Source: Candidatus Binatia bacterium
GTDB taxonomy: Bacteria; Desulfobacterota; Binatia; HRBIN30
DNA length: 64,000 nt
Direction of reading: 5' to 3'
NCBI GenBank assembly: GCA_937925685.1
Contig: CALAMI010000011.1
Span: 186,001 to 250,000, forward strand
Both the position numbers and the translations under genes were made by a program. The first letter of the stretch is position 1. Each line of letters begins with the position of its first letter. The notes beneath the pieces are model-generated. The model made no database searches. It had not been told where the DNA came from and saw nothing but the letters and a program-made list of their open reading frames with translations. Shown here piece by piece: positions 43,199-52,279 of this stretch.

Positions 43199-44464
43199 AT
43201 GGCGACGACGACCGGTACGCGCGTAGCGCTTTTGCGCTGGGTTTTAGTTCTGGCCACGGTTTACTTGGTGTGGTTTAGCCAACAACCTGGCCAAAGCTCG
43301 TGGCTGGTGTCGTTGTACGTGGTCGCTTACGTGCTGTCTGCACCGCTGGTCCACGGGGTCGTACGCCGCCACGCTTGCGGTCCGCGGGTGCTCACCGCCA
43401 TCGTGATCTTGGACATTTCGTTTGTCAGCATGGGGTTGATTCTCGCTCACCGCACTCAAGTGGATTTTTATCCCGTCGTATTCCTCTCGTTGTTCATTGC
43501 CGCCGTCGCCCTCGATCTTCGGGCCGCTGTTGCCGCGGCCACGTTGTTGGGCGTGGTCCACTTGGCAGCCACAGCTGCGGTTTTGCCGCGGCCGGTGTGG
43601 ACCTACCCGGGGGAACTGTTGCGGCTGCCCTTTCTCCTGGCTGCCGCTGCGTTTTTCGGCTTCCTTTGCCAACAGCAACGTCGCCGCGCACGACGGCACG
43701 CTTGGCTGCAGCGCCAGCGCGACCGTTTGCAAGCGTTGGCGACTGCGGCGCACGACATCCGTAACCCGCTGGCGAACGTGGTCAGCCTCGTCGAACTGCT
43801 CTTGGAGGGCGATGCGGGTGCGCTCAACGACGACCAACGCGACCTCTTGGAGCGGGCGCATGCCGACATGTGGCGTATCGTGCGCCGCGCCACGAACCTG
43901 ATGGATGCCGCTCGGCTCGACACCAAGCGCTTGCCGCTAGAACTCGAGCCAACGGACTTGAGCAGGGTTTGTGGAGAGGTCGTTCAAGCGATGGCGACCG
44001 CCGCGCGCATTCGTCGGATACAGCTGGTTTTCGAAAACCAGGCGGGAGCCACCCGCGTAGTTGCCGACCGCGCCCAAATCGAACGGGCGTTGAGTAACTT
44101 GGTGGACAACGCCCTTAAATATTCCGCAGTGGACAGCACGGTGCGCTTACGCCTGATCGATGCATCTCCAGGGTTCGTGGCGGTGGAGGTTTGCGACCAA
44201 GGCCCCGGTATCCCGCCGGAACTGGAGTCTGAATTGTTTCAGCCCTATGCACGGCTACACGGCGGGCCACCGCTTTCTGGAAGCGGACTCGGTTTGTTCA
44301 TCGTCCGCAAAATCGTCGAAGGGCATGGGGGAAGGGTGACGCTCGTGAACGGCCCGCAGGGTGGTGTGTGCGCCCGTGTCGTGCTCCCCTCGATCGCAGA
44401 CGAGGCGGCGAGCCTCTCTCCACGCGCACCCGGTGGAACGCCCAGCGTTGGGTCTAAAGCCTAA
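43199..44464 (+). CDS. Membrane sensor histidine kinase
   Basis: A 421-residue kinase: five or six N-terminal hydrophobic spans (about 5-160) with no periplasmic sensor domain, a HisKA dimerisation helix with the phospho-acceptor in TAAHDIRNPLANV, and an HATPase domain with N-box NLVDNALKYS, G1 DQGPGIP and G2 GSGLGLFIV. No response regulator is adjacent, so the partner is unknown; the single-domain receiver at 1.6 kb is one candidate. The stop faces the PLP enzyme stop 5 bases away. Confidence 0.92.
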   Translation: MATTTGTRVALLRWVLVLATVYLVWFSQQPGQSSWLVSLYVVAYVLSAPLVHGVVRRHACGPRVLTAIVILDISFVSMGLILAHRTQVDFYPVVFLSLFIAAVALDLRAAVAAATLLGVVHLAATAAVLPRPVWTYPGELLRLPFLLAAAAFFGFLCQQQRRRARRHAWLQRQRDRLQALATAAHDIRNPLANVVSLVELLLEGDAGALNDDQRDLLERAHADMWRIVRRATNLMDAARLDTKRLPLELEPTDLSRVCGEVVQAMATAARIRRIQLVFENQAGATRVVADRAQIERALSNLVDNALKYSAVDSTVRLRLIDASPGFVAVEVCDQGPGIPPELESELFQPYARLHGGPPLSGSGLGLFIVRKIVEGHGGRVTLVNGPQGGVCARVVLPSIADEAASLSPRAPGGTPSVGSKA

Positions 44465-44468
44465 CCGC

Positions 44469-45629
44469 TCACTGGCGAAAACCACCAGGAGCGTTTCCCG
44501 CACTGACCATTGCGCGCAAGGCGGCCAGCAAGCGGTCGATGTCCTCCGTGTTGTTGTAGAAGTGAGGGGCCACGCGAATCCCTCCGTCGCGCACGCGCAC
44601 GATGAAGCCCTGGGCAATCAAGTCTTGTGCGAGCTGAGCGGGCGATGTTCCGAGGCGAAAAACGACGATTCCCGAGCGTTGCTGGTCGCCCCAGGGGCTC
44701 ATGACCTCCGCGCCCAAAGCGTGCAAGCCTTGTGCGAGGTAATCGGTCAAGAAGCGAATTCGGTTCCAAATTTCACCGATGCCGACTTCCAGCAAGAGCT
44801 GAACCGCTGCGCCGAGGGCGTGGATTGCCAAATGCGGTGGGCTCCCGGGCTCGAATTTTAATGCGTCCCGTCGCGGCTCGAAGCGATACGGCAAGAAGGT
44901 TTCCGGGTCGTCCACGCTCTTCCATCCCAGGAGCACGGGTTCGATGCGATCCACGACACGCTTTGACACGTAGAGAAAGCCGCAACCTTCCGGGGCGAGG
45001 AGCCACTTGTGACCGCCCACGGAAAGGCAGTCGATGCCGAGTTCCTCCACATGCAAGGGCACGGACCCCACCCCTTGGATGCCGTCGACGCAAAAGAGCC
45101 AGCCGCGTTCTCGGCAGAGAGCGCTCAACGTCGCGAGGTCGTTGCGCCCGCCGGTCAGCCAGTCGACAAAGCTCACGGCTAAAACCCGCGTACGCCGATC
45201 GCCAATGGCGGCCACCTCGTCCGCGGAAACCAGGCCGTTGCGTCGGGGAACCAAGCGAGTCTCCACGCCGTAGCGGCGCAGGGCGAACCACGGGTAGATG
45301 TTGGAAGGATATTCCTTGTCGACGGCGATGACGTTGTCGCCGGCCTTCCAGGGCAAACCGAAAGCGACCAAGGACAAACCTTCAGAGGTGTTTTTCACGA
45401 ATGCAATTTCCTCCGGGCGGGCGCCGATCAACCGAGCACACCGTGCTCGGACCTCCTCGCTATGCTGCTCCCACCGCTGATTCCGGGTGTCGTCGACCCG
45501 GAGCGCGTCTTCGAGGAAGGCAACGACGGCATCGCGCACTCGAAGGGAGATCGGGGAGACGCCCGCGTGATTGAGATGGATTTGCCGCTCCGTTACCGGA
45601 AAGAGTGCGCGCCACCGGTTTTCGTCCAT
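44469..45629 (-). CDS. Aminotransferase class V (PLP-dependent)
   Basis: A 386-residue fold-type I PLP enzyme of the class V/cysteine-desulfurase group. NHAGVSPI at the start, FVKNTSEGLS for cofactor phosphate, CVDGIQGVGS with the Asp, and SVGGHKWLLAPEG with the Schiff-base Lys are visible. The desulfurase Cys loop is not evident, so isopenicillin-epimerase/aminotransferase-like activity is more likely than sulfur transfer. It is divergent from the RluA gene with 42 bases between starts. Confidence 0.9.
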   Translation of the reverse strand: MDENRWRALFPVTERQIHLNHAGVSPISLRVRDAVVAFLEDALRVDDTRNQRWEQHSEEVRARCARLIGARPEEIAFVKNTSEGLSLVAFGLPWKAGDNVIAVDKEYPSNIYPWFALRRYGVETRLVPRRNGLVSADEVAAIGDRRTRVLAVSFVDWLTGGRNDLATLSALCRERGWLFCVDGIQGVGSVPLHVEELGIDCLSVGGHKWLLAPEGCGFLYVSKRVVDRIEPVLLGWKSVDDPETFLPYRFEPRRDALKFEPGSPPHLAIHALGAAVQLLLEVGIGEIWNRIRFLTDYLAQGLHALGAEVMSPWGDQQRSGIVVFRLGTSPAQLAQDLIAQGFIVRVRDGGIRVAPHFYNNTEDIDRLLAALRAMVSAGNAPGGFRQ

Positions 45630-45671
45630 GCGCTATTACGTAGAGAGGGATTCGAGTTCAACCAAGTGCCC

Positions 45672-46616
45672 ATGAGTAGCCGATCGTCGTGCGACGAAGC
45701 TTTTGAGTTGGTGCCTGTGCCGACAGAACATGAGGGCCGACGGCTCGAATCTTTCCTCCGCGCCGTTTTGCCGGTGCTGTCACGCCGGGCAGTACGGCAA
45801 GCGATCGAGCAGGGGCGGGTGTTGCTCGATGGGCGTCGGGCGCGGAAAGGAGATCGCTTGCAAGCCGGTGCCGTGGTGGCCGTTGCCAGGGAGGTTGTTT
45901 GCGCGAAAGAACTCCCACCGAACCCGCAACTCCCCGTTCGGGTGGTATTCCAGGACCCGTGGTTGGTCGCAGTCGACAAGCCGGCGGGAATTCCAAGCCA
46001 CGCTCTTCGACCGTACGAGCAGGCTACGGTGGCGAACTTTTTGTTGGCCGTTTACCCGGAAATGCGGTCGCTTTCGCCTGCGGGGCTGGAAGCTGGGTTG
46101 GTGCACCGGCTCGACCGTGACACATCCGGGGTGTTGGTGGCGGCGCGGACCGCAGCGACGCGACAGGCGCTTCGCCAGCAATTCGCGAGGCGGCAAGTGC
46201 GCAAGGAGTACGTGGCCTTGGTGCACGGCGCAGTGGGGGAGGCCGGAGTCGTGCGCGACCGCCTGGAGCACGACCCGCACCAGCCAGCTAAAGTGCGGGT
46301 GGCGCACTCGACACGTGGCCGCGAGGCGCTGACGCGTTATCGTCCGGTCGAACGTTACGCGGACTACACGTTATTGCACGTCATCATTGACACCGGCGTC
46401 ATGCACCAGGTGCGGGCGCATCTTGCCTTTGTGGGGCATCCGATCGTGGGGGATATCCTTTACGGGGCTACTCCGTGCAACCTCGGCCTGCAGCGGCAGT
46501 TCTTGCACGCGACCCGAATCACACTACGACACCCGCACACGGCCGAGGTTTTGATGCTCGAGGCACCTTTACCGGAGGATTTAAAGCGTACGCTGGAAGA
46601 ACTCCGCTTCCGCTAG
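45672..46616 (+). CDS. RluA family pseudouridine synthase
   Basis: A 314-residue RNA modification enzyme: an S4-like N-terminal domain (RRLESFLRAVLPVLSRRAVRQ) and a catalytic core with VHRLDRDTSGVLV (catalytic Asp), then GVMHQVRAHLAFVGHPIVGD. It isomerises uridines in rRNA (RluC/RluD) or tRNA; the exact site cannot be told. The ATG at 45672 gives the S4 domain; the frame upstream overlaps the divergent PLP gene. Confidence 0.9.
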   Translation: MSSRSSCDEAFELVPVPTEHEGRRLESFLRAVLPVLSRRAVRQAIEQGRVLLDGRRARKGDRLQAGAVVAVAREVVCAKELPPNPQLPVRVVFQDPWLVAVDKPAGIPSHALRPYEQATVANFLLAVYPEMRSLSPAGLEAGLVHRLDRDTSGVLVAARTAATRQALRQQFARRQVRKEYVALVHGAVGEAGVVRDRLEHDPHQPAKVRVAHSTRGREALTRYRPVERYADYTLLHVIIDTGVMHQVRAHLAFVGHPIVGDILYGATPCNLGLQRQFLHATRITLRHPHTAEVLMLEAPLPEDLKRTLEELRFR

Positions 46617-46698
46617 CCCACCGGGTTGCTAGCAGTGCACCCGCTGACCAGGGATGCACCCTTGGGCTGGGCGCAAAACTGTGGCGGAACCAAGCTGG

Positions 46699-47064
46699 TT
46701 ACGCTGCCACCTGCTTGCCTTTGCCCCGAGCCTTTGCGCACGCCAGACAAAGATTGCGCTGGTTGTTGGGATCTTCCACCAAGCCCTCGTCCCGGCTGTG
46801 GCAAATCTTCTTGCACTCGAAGCAAATGAAGTAAATGCCTTCTTCGGTTTTGTTCAGCCGCTCGCGATTCAGGATGCGGCCTTTGAGCTTTTCGATGCGG
46901 ATTCCCAGAAGTTCTTCGTACTGGCGCTTGATTTTGAGGCGGCCAGCTTCGTCTTTGGGTAAACCTTCGTCCTCCTGCTCCGCGTTTGCCTCCGCCTCCA
47001 GCAAACGCAAGTTCTTCTTGCTTTTGTTTTTCTTGGTTTTGCCCTTCTTCGAGGTACGTGTCAT
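46699..47064 (-). CDS. Small zinc-ribbon, Lys-rich protein
   Basis: A 121-residue basic protein: a Lys-rich tail (first 20 residues), an acidic/charged middle, then four or five Cys (FECKKIC, later LCLAC) suggesting a zinc ribbon. I recognise no family. It follows the smaller zinc-ribbon gene at 47262 on the same strand by 30 bases and probably shares its transcript. The Lys tail suggests RNA or DNA binding. Confidence 0.6.
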   Translation of the reverse strand: MTRTSKKGKTKKNKSKKNLRLLEAEANAEQEDEGLPKDEAGRLKIKRQYEELLGIRIEKLKGRILNRERLNKTEEGIYFICFECKKICHSRDEGLVEDPNNQRNLCLACAKARGKGKQVAA

Positions 47065-47094
47065 GACGCCTCCGTTTGCTTGCCGCCGCGTAAG

Positions 47095-47262
47095 CTAACG
47101 CGTCCGGCGCATGTAACCACAGTTCTTGTCGCAGACCCAGAAAAAACCGTGAGGCCCGAAGCCGGTAAATTTGACCACCTTGACGTCGGCACCACACTGA
47201 GGACACACCGGCTTTGCTTGGACGGCTCCCTTTTCGGCGGTCTTGGCTTTCTTTTCTGCCAT
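47095..47262 (-). CDS. Short zinc-ribbon protein
   Basis: 55 residues from the ATG at 47262, which has GGGGAGGTG upstream. A Lys/Ala-rich N terminus is followed by CPQC and WVCDKNCGYMRR, a four-Cys ribbon like the topoisomerase C-terminal Zn ribbon. No function can be assigned. It forms a small operon with the next zinc-ribbon gene. Confidence 0.65.
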   Translation of the reverse strand: MAEKKAKTAEKGAVQAKPVCPQCGADVKVVKFTGFGPHGFFWVCDKNCGYMRRTR

Positions 47263-47491
47263 ATTGTCACCTCCCCAAGCTGGTTGAAGCAATTAACGAG
47301 CACAGCCGACAATCGAGGCGGTCGTCAGCGGTTCGCCACTTGGAGCTCCATGCCCAGCACGCTGACACACGCGCTCCCGATAGCCAAGGGTACATCACGT
47401 GTCAACGAGGATTTCCGCATCGGCAAGGATGTGCGCCTCACCGCACGACGCTCGGTGTGAGGGGGGTCGGGGAAGCAAAACCTCGCCTGCA

Positions 47492-49957
47492 TCACGGTGC
47501 AGGGCGACACTCAGCGCGCAGCGAATCGAAATCGATTGCCCCATTTGCGCCCGCGACCAGGATGCGGAGGCGGCGTGTGCCGGGTGCGTGTTGCCCACCA
47601 ACGGCTCTCACAGGCACGAAGAAGTGCATGGCGCCGCTGCAGCGGTTCGCTGCCAACACGGGTTGTCCCAACTGGCTGAGCACTCCACTTTGGTACAAGG
47701 TGAGCCCAAAACCGTTCGCCCCTGGCCCCAGCAGGGCCGCAAGGGCCTGGAGGTTGGCGGTGTCCCAGGAATCCCAGGTCCGTCCACCGGGTTGACGAAT
47801 ATCCACCAAGGAGACGCCGGAAGCGAAGCATTTGGGTAGACGGGGGTCGAGATTATTGAGGCAGAGTTGCAAAGGAATCGCGCAAACGCCGTTGGTCGAA
47901 TCGCCATCGGCATCGCAGTGGGGGTCCCCGTCGGTGCACACGATGCGGTTTCGCGGCACCCCTTGACGATTGCGCGATGCTGGCTCCGGGAGGTGAAACT
48001 CAAGGAGGCAGTCTTTGGAACGCGATCCACCACCAGGCGCACAGGAGTTCTCAGGTGCGGCTTGTGTGCACAACGGAGGTGGCCAGGTCGCGGTCGGTGT
48101 TGCAGAGGTGGTGGGGGTGGGCGAATGCGACGGGGGTGGAGTGGGCGTTGCGGTACGGGTCGGGCTGGGCGTGTGAGTGGCGGTGGGCGACGATGTGGGA
48201 GTTGCAGTTGTGGAGTTGGTTGCTGTTGGCGTCAGTGTCGCAGTGGAGGACGAAGTTGGCGTGTTGCTTGGTGGAAGCGTTGGCGTGGGGCTTGGTGTTG
48301 CCGACGGGGAAACGGTTGGTGAGGGGGAAGAAGAGGCCGTAAGCGTCGGCGTTGGGGTTGGTGTGGGCACTGACGTTGCGGTTGTTGTCGCCGACGGCGT
48401 GTGCGTGGGTGAACGCGTGGGGGATGTCGAGGGGGCGAGCGTTGCCGTCGATGTCGAAGTCGAGGTGGCGGTGTACGTTGCTGTAGTGGTGGGGGTCGCA
48501 CTGGGGGGAGGCGTAAAAGAAGGGCTCGGTGTGGGTGTGAGCGCGGGCGTGGAGGTGGACGTAGGAGTCGCGGTTCCGGTTGCCGTGGGATTCGGCTTCA
48601 CCACAACGAAATTGTCGAACACGACGTTGTTGCGGTCGACTGCTTCTACGGTCAACGTCTCGTCGCCGGTAATGCGCACCGCCATGTGCTGGTATCGGGC
48701 GAAGCTACAGTAATTCGATGGGCCTCCGGGGCAGCTTTGTGCCAGCCACGGGCAATAAGTTTTGCTGCCAAAGAGTGGCTGACGGTAAGGCCCGTTGGCG
48801 TCGACGAGAGCCGCGGAATCGAGAGTGGCTCCCCCGCCACCGGTCATGATGTAAACCGTGCCTTTGCCGTCTTGGCCAGGCGAACCATCCGGCAAAAATT
48901 CGTCCCAATATTGGCTTCGCTCGTAGATGTGGTCGTGACCGGTGAACACGACGTCGACCCCGTAGCTTTCGAACAACGGGCCCCACTGAGTGCGCACGGT
49001 GAGGTCGCTGCCAATCGAGGCAAGGCCGTTGGCACAGGAGTACGGAGTGTGGTGTAAGAACACGAATTTCCACTTCCGCGTTGTCGTTGCGAGCTGCTGT
49101 TCCAGCCAAGCTCGCTGGGTAGAGTTCAGCGCAGGCGAATTGCTGTCCAGCCCGAGAAAAAGAACATTGCCACTTTCGACGGCCCAATAGCGCTCTTCCT
49201 GACCCGTAGGTGCGTTGCGGGGAAGCGCCAGCATACGGATTTGTGCTGAAGATGCCCAGTTGCTCGCACCGACGCTGTTGAGGTCGTGGTTGCCCAGAAC
49301 CGGAAAGAACAGGGCACGGCGGAGCAACACGGAATATGCAGGGAGGGCGTTGTTGTCCCAGTCGGATTGCGTGCCATTTTGGTATGCATTGTCCCCAACG
49401 GTGAAGATCAACGGTGGGTCGGCAGCATTCTGGTTGTTGGCTACGTCATAATAAGCGGAAGCGCCGGAACCCCAGTCGCCCACGACGGTGAAAAATAGGT
49501 CACTGGAACTGCTCGCTGCCTGCAAGGTCGTGAAGTAGGTATCCAGGGAAACAGGCTGTAAAATCGTGCCATTGGTGGAGAGTTGGTAGTAATAGCGCGT
49601 TCCGGGTTGAAGACTGGTCAAGCGGACACTGTGGCAAGTTCCGGCGGAGCCAACCTCGCAAACAGTTGCTTGAGCTGCGGTTGTCGTTTGGCCGAGCGCG
49701 GTTGTCGTCCCGTATTCTACCGTACTGTCGCCAGCGACGTCGGTCCACCAGAGGATGGTAACGGACGTGGGATCGTTGTCGGGGTTTTGTAGGAGCGGTC
49801 CACGGGTGAGAACTGCAGCAAACGTTGCTGGGGTTGCCGTGATCGCCCACCCGGCCAACCACAACCACACGGCCCCTCTTCCAAGCAATGGCCACCGCCC
49901 AGCACTGCGCCCTCCGCGCATTGTTGGACCGTACGCCGTTTGCCGCCGTGCTGTCAA
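47492..49957 (-). CDS. Secreted purple-acid-phosphatase-like protein with Thr/Pro linker
   Basis: An 821-residue exported protein. A signal peptide is followed by a fibronectin-type domain (SVTILWWTD, LTSLQPGTRYYYQLST) and a metallophosphoesterase domain with full metal motifs: VVGDWGSG, TVGDNAYQNG, VLGNHDLN, FLHHTPYS and FTGHDHIYER. The catalytic part ends near residue 450. A low-complexity Thr/Pro/Ser/Ala linker (about 455-640) follows, then a cysteine-containing C-terminal domain of about 180 residues with no clear family. The linker suggests a cell-surface or extracellular enzyme. The start is the ATG at 49957 or a second in-frame ATG 12 codons on. Confidence 0.85.
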   Translation of the reverse strand: MTARRQTAYGPTMRGGRSAGRWPLLGRGAVWLWLAGWAITATPATFAAVLTRGPLLQNPDNDPTSVTILWWTDVAGDSTVEYGTTTALGQTTTAAQATVCEVGSAGTCHSVRLTSLQPGTRYYYQLSTNGTILQPVSLDTYFTTLQAASSSSDLFFTVVGDWGSGASAYYDVANNQNAADPPLIFTVGDNAYQNGTQSDWDNNALPAYSVLLRRALFFPVLGNHDLNSVGASNWASSAQIRMLALPRNAPTGQEERYWAVESGNVLFLGLDSNSPALNSTQRAWLEQQLATTTRKWKFVFLHHTPYSCANGLASIGSDLTVRTQWGPLFESYGVDVVFTGHDHIYERSQYWDEFLPDGSPGQDGKGTVYIMTGGGGATLDSAALVDANGPYRQPLFGSKTYCPWLAQSCPGGPSNYCSFARYQHMAVRITGDETLTVEAVDRNNVVFDNFVVVKPNPTATGTATPTSTSTPALTPTPSPSFTPPPSATPTTTATYTATSTSTSTATLAPSTSPTRSPTHTPSATTTATSVPTPTPTPTLTASSSPSPTVSPSATPSPTPTLPPSNTPTSSSTATLTPTATNSTTATPTSSPTATHTPSPTRTATPTPPPSHSPTPTTSATPTATWPPPLCTQAAPENSCAPGGGSRSKDCLLEFHLPEPASRNRQGVPRNRIVCTDGDPHCDADGDSTNGVCAIPLQLCLNNLDPRLPKCFASGVSLVDIRQPGGRTWDSWDTANLQALAALLGPGANGFGLTLYQSGVLSQLGQPVLAANRCSGAMHFFVPVRAVGGQHAPGTRRLRILVAGANGAIDFDSLRAECRPAP
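48085..48595 (-). repeat. Thr/Pro/Ser-rich coding repeat
   Basis: About 170 codons of degenerate TxTPTPSPT-type repeat inside the phosphatase gene, built from ACN/CCN/TCN codons. The plus strand reads as an open Val/Gly/Asp frame, which is a shadow. Confidence 0.85.
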
Positions 49958-50089
49958 GAGAAGTTGTGGGCTGTTCCCAGCTCAGCGGCGGAAGATGCTG
50001 CGAAGGGGTGTAGGATGCGCGGTTAGCCCTCCCCTTGCGACGGAGAAACTGCTTTTGTAGGGAACTGCGGCGTCGTCGATGGACCGCTC

Positions 50090-50162
<73 letters not shown>

Positions 50163-50207
50163 CCGTGCGGTGGCAGCACTGGTGGTGGGTTCGTGTTACC
50201 GGCACCC

Positions 50208-51194
50208 TCACTCGGGAATCTTCGGCACTGTTGTCGTGCGCTTTTCTGCTGCTGCCGTGTAGCATGCTTCGGCAATGGCAACGGCGCGCAATCCTTCCTC
50301 GAGTGGCACAGGCATAGGGGCGTTGCGGCAAAGGCAGGAGACAAAGTCGGCGAGCACTTCCCGTACTGTAGGCACGGGTGGAGGCACTTCGAGCTTTTCG
50401 ATCGTGGTACCGCGCACCAGCATCGCCCAGTTGAGCACGTGGTCGGCAATGAGTTGTCCGCGTTCTCCTGCAAGCTCGATCCCGCCGGAGCGACTTGCCG
50501 TCGCACGTGAGCCAGCCACGGTGGCCAGTGTCTTCCGATCTCGCAGAAACAAAACAGCGGCGAAGTTATCTTCCGTACGACGCACGTGGACCTGGCTCCA
50601 TTCGCAGGCCACACGTTCGACCTCGGTGTTCGTCAGGTAACGGACAAGATCGAAACAGTGCACGCCGGTGTGGAGCAACATTCCTCCACCGGCAATCTCC
50701 GGGTCGTCGATCCATCCAGGGCGTGATGGCTCGAACCGCTGGCCGAGCCGCAGCCCGTGCACGACGCCGATTTCCGGCAATGCCGCAAGCAGGCGTCGCA
50801 CTACCCCGTTGTAACGAAGAGTTTGGGCCACCATCACCGGAATGCCAGCTTGGCGTGCGACGGAGAGCATCGCGAGCCCGTCGGCAACACGAGGGGCCGC
50901 AGGCTTTTCCAGCAAGAGGGGTTTGCGCTCCAGTGCTGCGGTCTCCACAATTTGTTTGTGGAGAGTCGGGGGAACGACGGCAACGACAGCGTCGACGTCG
51001 GGCGCCGCGACGAGTTCGCGAAAATCGGTGTAGAACCGGCAGTTGTACTCCCTCGCCTGACGTTCAGCTTCGCTCCGCGTGCGACGAGCAATGGCCACGA
51101 GCCGAGCCGTGGAAACGTCGCGGGTGAGGTGATGGGCGTAACGCGCACCATGCCTCCCAGTACCGATCAGTCCGATGCCAAGCTTAGTGGACAC
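50208..51194 (-). CDS. Gfo/Idh/MocA family oxidoreductase
   Basis: A 328-residue NAD(P)-dependent dehydrogenase. It has the Rossmann motif IGLIGTGRHGARYAHHL, the EKPAAP motif with the conserved Lys, and GGGMLLHTGVHCFDLVRYL with the catalytic Asp/His region. It acts on sugars or cyclitols; the substrate is unknown. The start ATG is at 51194, divergent from the endonuclease III gene. Confidence 0.9.
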   Translation of the reverse strand: MSTKLGIGLIGTGRHGARYAHHLTRDVSTARLVAIARRTRSEAERQAREYNCRFYTDFRELVAAPDVDAVVAVVPPTLHKQIVETAALERKPLLLEKPAAPRVADGLAMLSVARQAGIPVMVAQTLRYNGVVRRLLAALPEIGVVHGLRLGQRFEPSRPGWIDDPEIAGGGMLLHTGVHCFDLVRYLTNTEVERVACEWSQVHVRRTEDNFAAVLFLRDRKTLATVAGSRATASRSGGIELAGERGQLIADHVLNWAMLVRGTTIEKLEVPPPVPTVREVLADFVSCLCRNAPMPVPLEEGLRAVAIAEACYTAAAEKRTTTVPKIPE

Positions 51195-51321
51195 GCACCC
51201 AGTCTATCGGGCTGCGGGCAGGGCGACAACCGCGGTTCGGGACCTTGTTCCGTGCCGCACGGGCAAGTTAAGGGTCGCACGTGCTTTTCCGTTTTCAGGA
51301 ATCGAGCTAGCGAGGAGGGGC

Positions 51322-52137
51322 ATGGGCGAAGGCTCGAAGGCTCACCGCCGCAGTGCGGAAGAGAAGCTGCCATCATCGTCTCATGGCGTGGCAAAGTCTG
51401 CATCTTCCGCTGTGGTGCCTGTGGCGGAACGAGGACGGCGCAGTCGGCCCAGGGAATCCGCAGGGCAAGCCGCCCCCGGTAATGCGGATTTCCCCATCGA
51501 CGAAGTGATGCGCCGCTTGCGGGCAAAAGCCGCTCATTGGAACGCGCCGGTGGTGACCCTGATGGCGGAGCAAAATCAAGGGCCATTCCGGGTCTTGATC
51601 GGTTGCTTGTTGAGCTTGCGAACGAAGGACGAAACCACTGCTGGTGCGGTGAAACGCCTCTTTGCTTTGGGGAAAACTCCACAAGAGTTGCTTGAAGTTC
51701 CAACGCGAAAAGTGGAGCAGGCCATTTATCCAGTTGGCTTCTATCGCACCAAGGCGAAGCGGATCCAAGAAATTTGCCGTATCCTGGTGGATCGTCACGG
51801 TGGACGCGTACCGAATTGCCTCGAGGCTTTGCTGGAGTTGCCCGGCGTCGGGCGGAAAACGGCCAATCTGGTACTGGTGAAAGGATTCGACCTCCCGGGC
51901 ATTTGTGTCGACACCCATGTGCATCGAATTACGAATCGGTGGGGCTACGTACGCACACACACCCCGCAGCAAACAGAATTCGTTTTGCGCTCGTTCTTAC
52001 CACGACGGCACTGGAAGACGATCAACGACTTGCTCGTCGCTTTTGGGCAGACGATTTGTAAACCGGTGTCGCCCATTTGCAGCCGTTGCCCCGTCGCAGA
52101 GTTTTGTGCCAGACGTGGCGTTTACCGTCACCGTTGA
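51322..52137 (+). CDS. nth: Endonuclease III
   Basis: A base-excision-repair DNA glycosylase/AP lyase of 271 residues. The helix-hairpin-helix LPGVGRKTANLVL carries the catalytic Lys, CVDTHVHRI the catalytic Asp, and the Fe-S cluster motif is C-x6-C-x2-C-x5-C at the C terminus (ICKPVSPICSRCPVAEFC). The first 60 residues are a low-complexity basic extension not found in most homologues. The ATG at 51322 follows GGAGGGG. Confidence 0.93.
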   Translation: MGEGSKAHRRSAEEKLPSSSHGVAKSASSAVVPVAERGRRSRPRESAGQAAPGNADFPIDEVMRRLRAKAAHWNAPVVTLMAEQNQGPFRVLIGCLLSLRTKDETTAGAVKRLFALGKTPQELLEVPTRKVEQAIYPVGFYRTKAKRIQEICRILVDRHGGRVPNCLEALLELPGVGRKTANLVLVKGFDLPGICVDTHVHRITNRWGYVRTHTPQQTEFVLRSFLPRRHWKTINDLLVAFGQTICKPVSPICSRCPVAEFCARRGVYRHR

Positions 52138-52279
52138 GTTCCTCGATGGGGCCGCAAAGGGGGGCCCCCGCGAACCGAAGGTGCTCCGCCCCGACGGATC
52201 TTCTGAATGCCCGTCGTTTTCTTGACTCCCCGGAACCTCGCGGTTAGAAGCCCGGCAATTTTGTCAGCAAGGAGCGTGC

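Noticed and set aside
48177-48713. Val/Gly/Asp-rich frame on the plus strand
   Set aside because: It is the antisense of the Thr/Pro linker in the phosphatase gene; its regular composition comes from the repeat.
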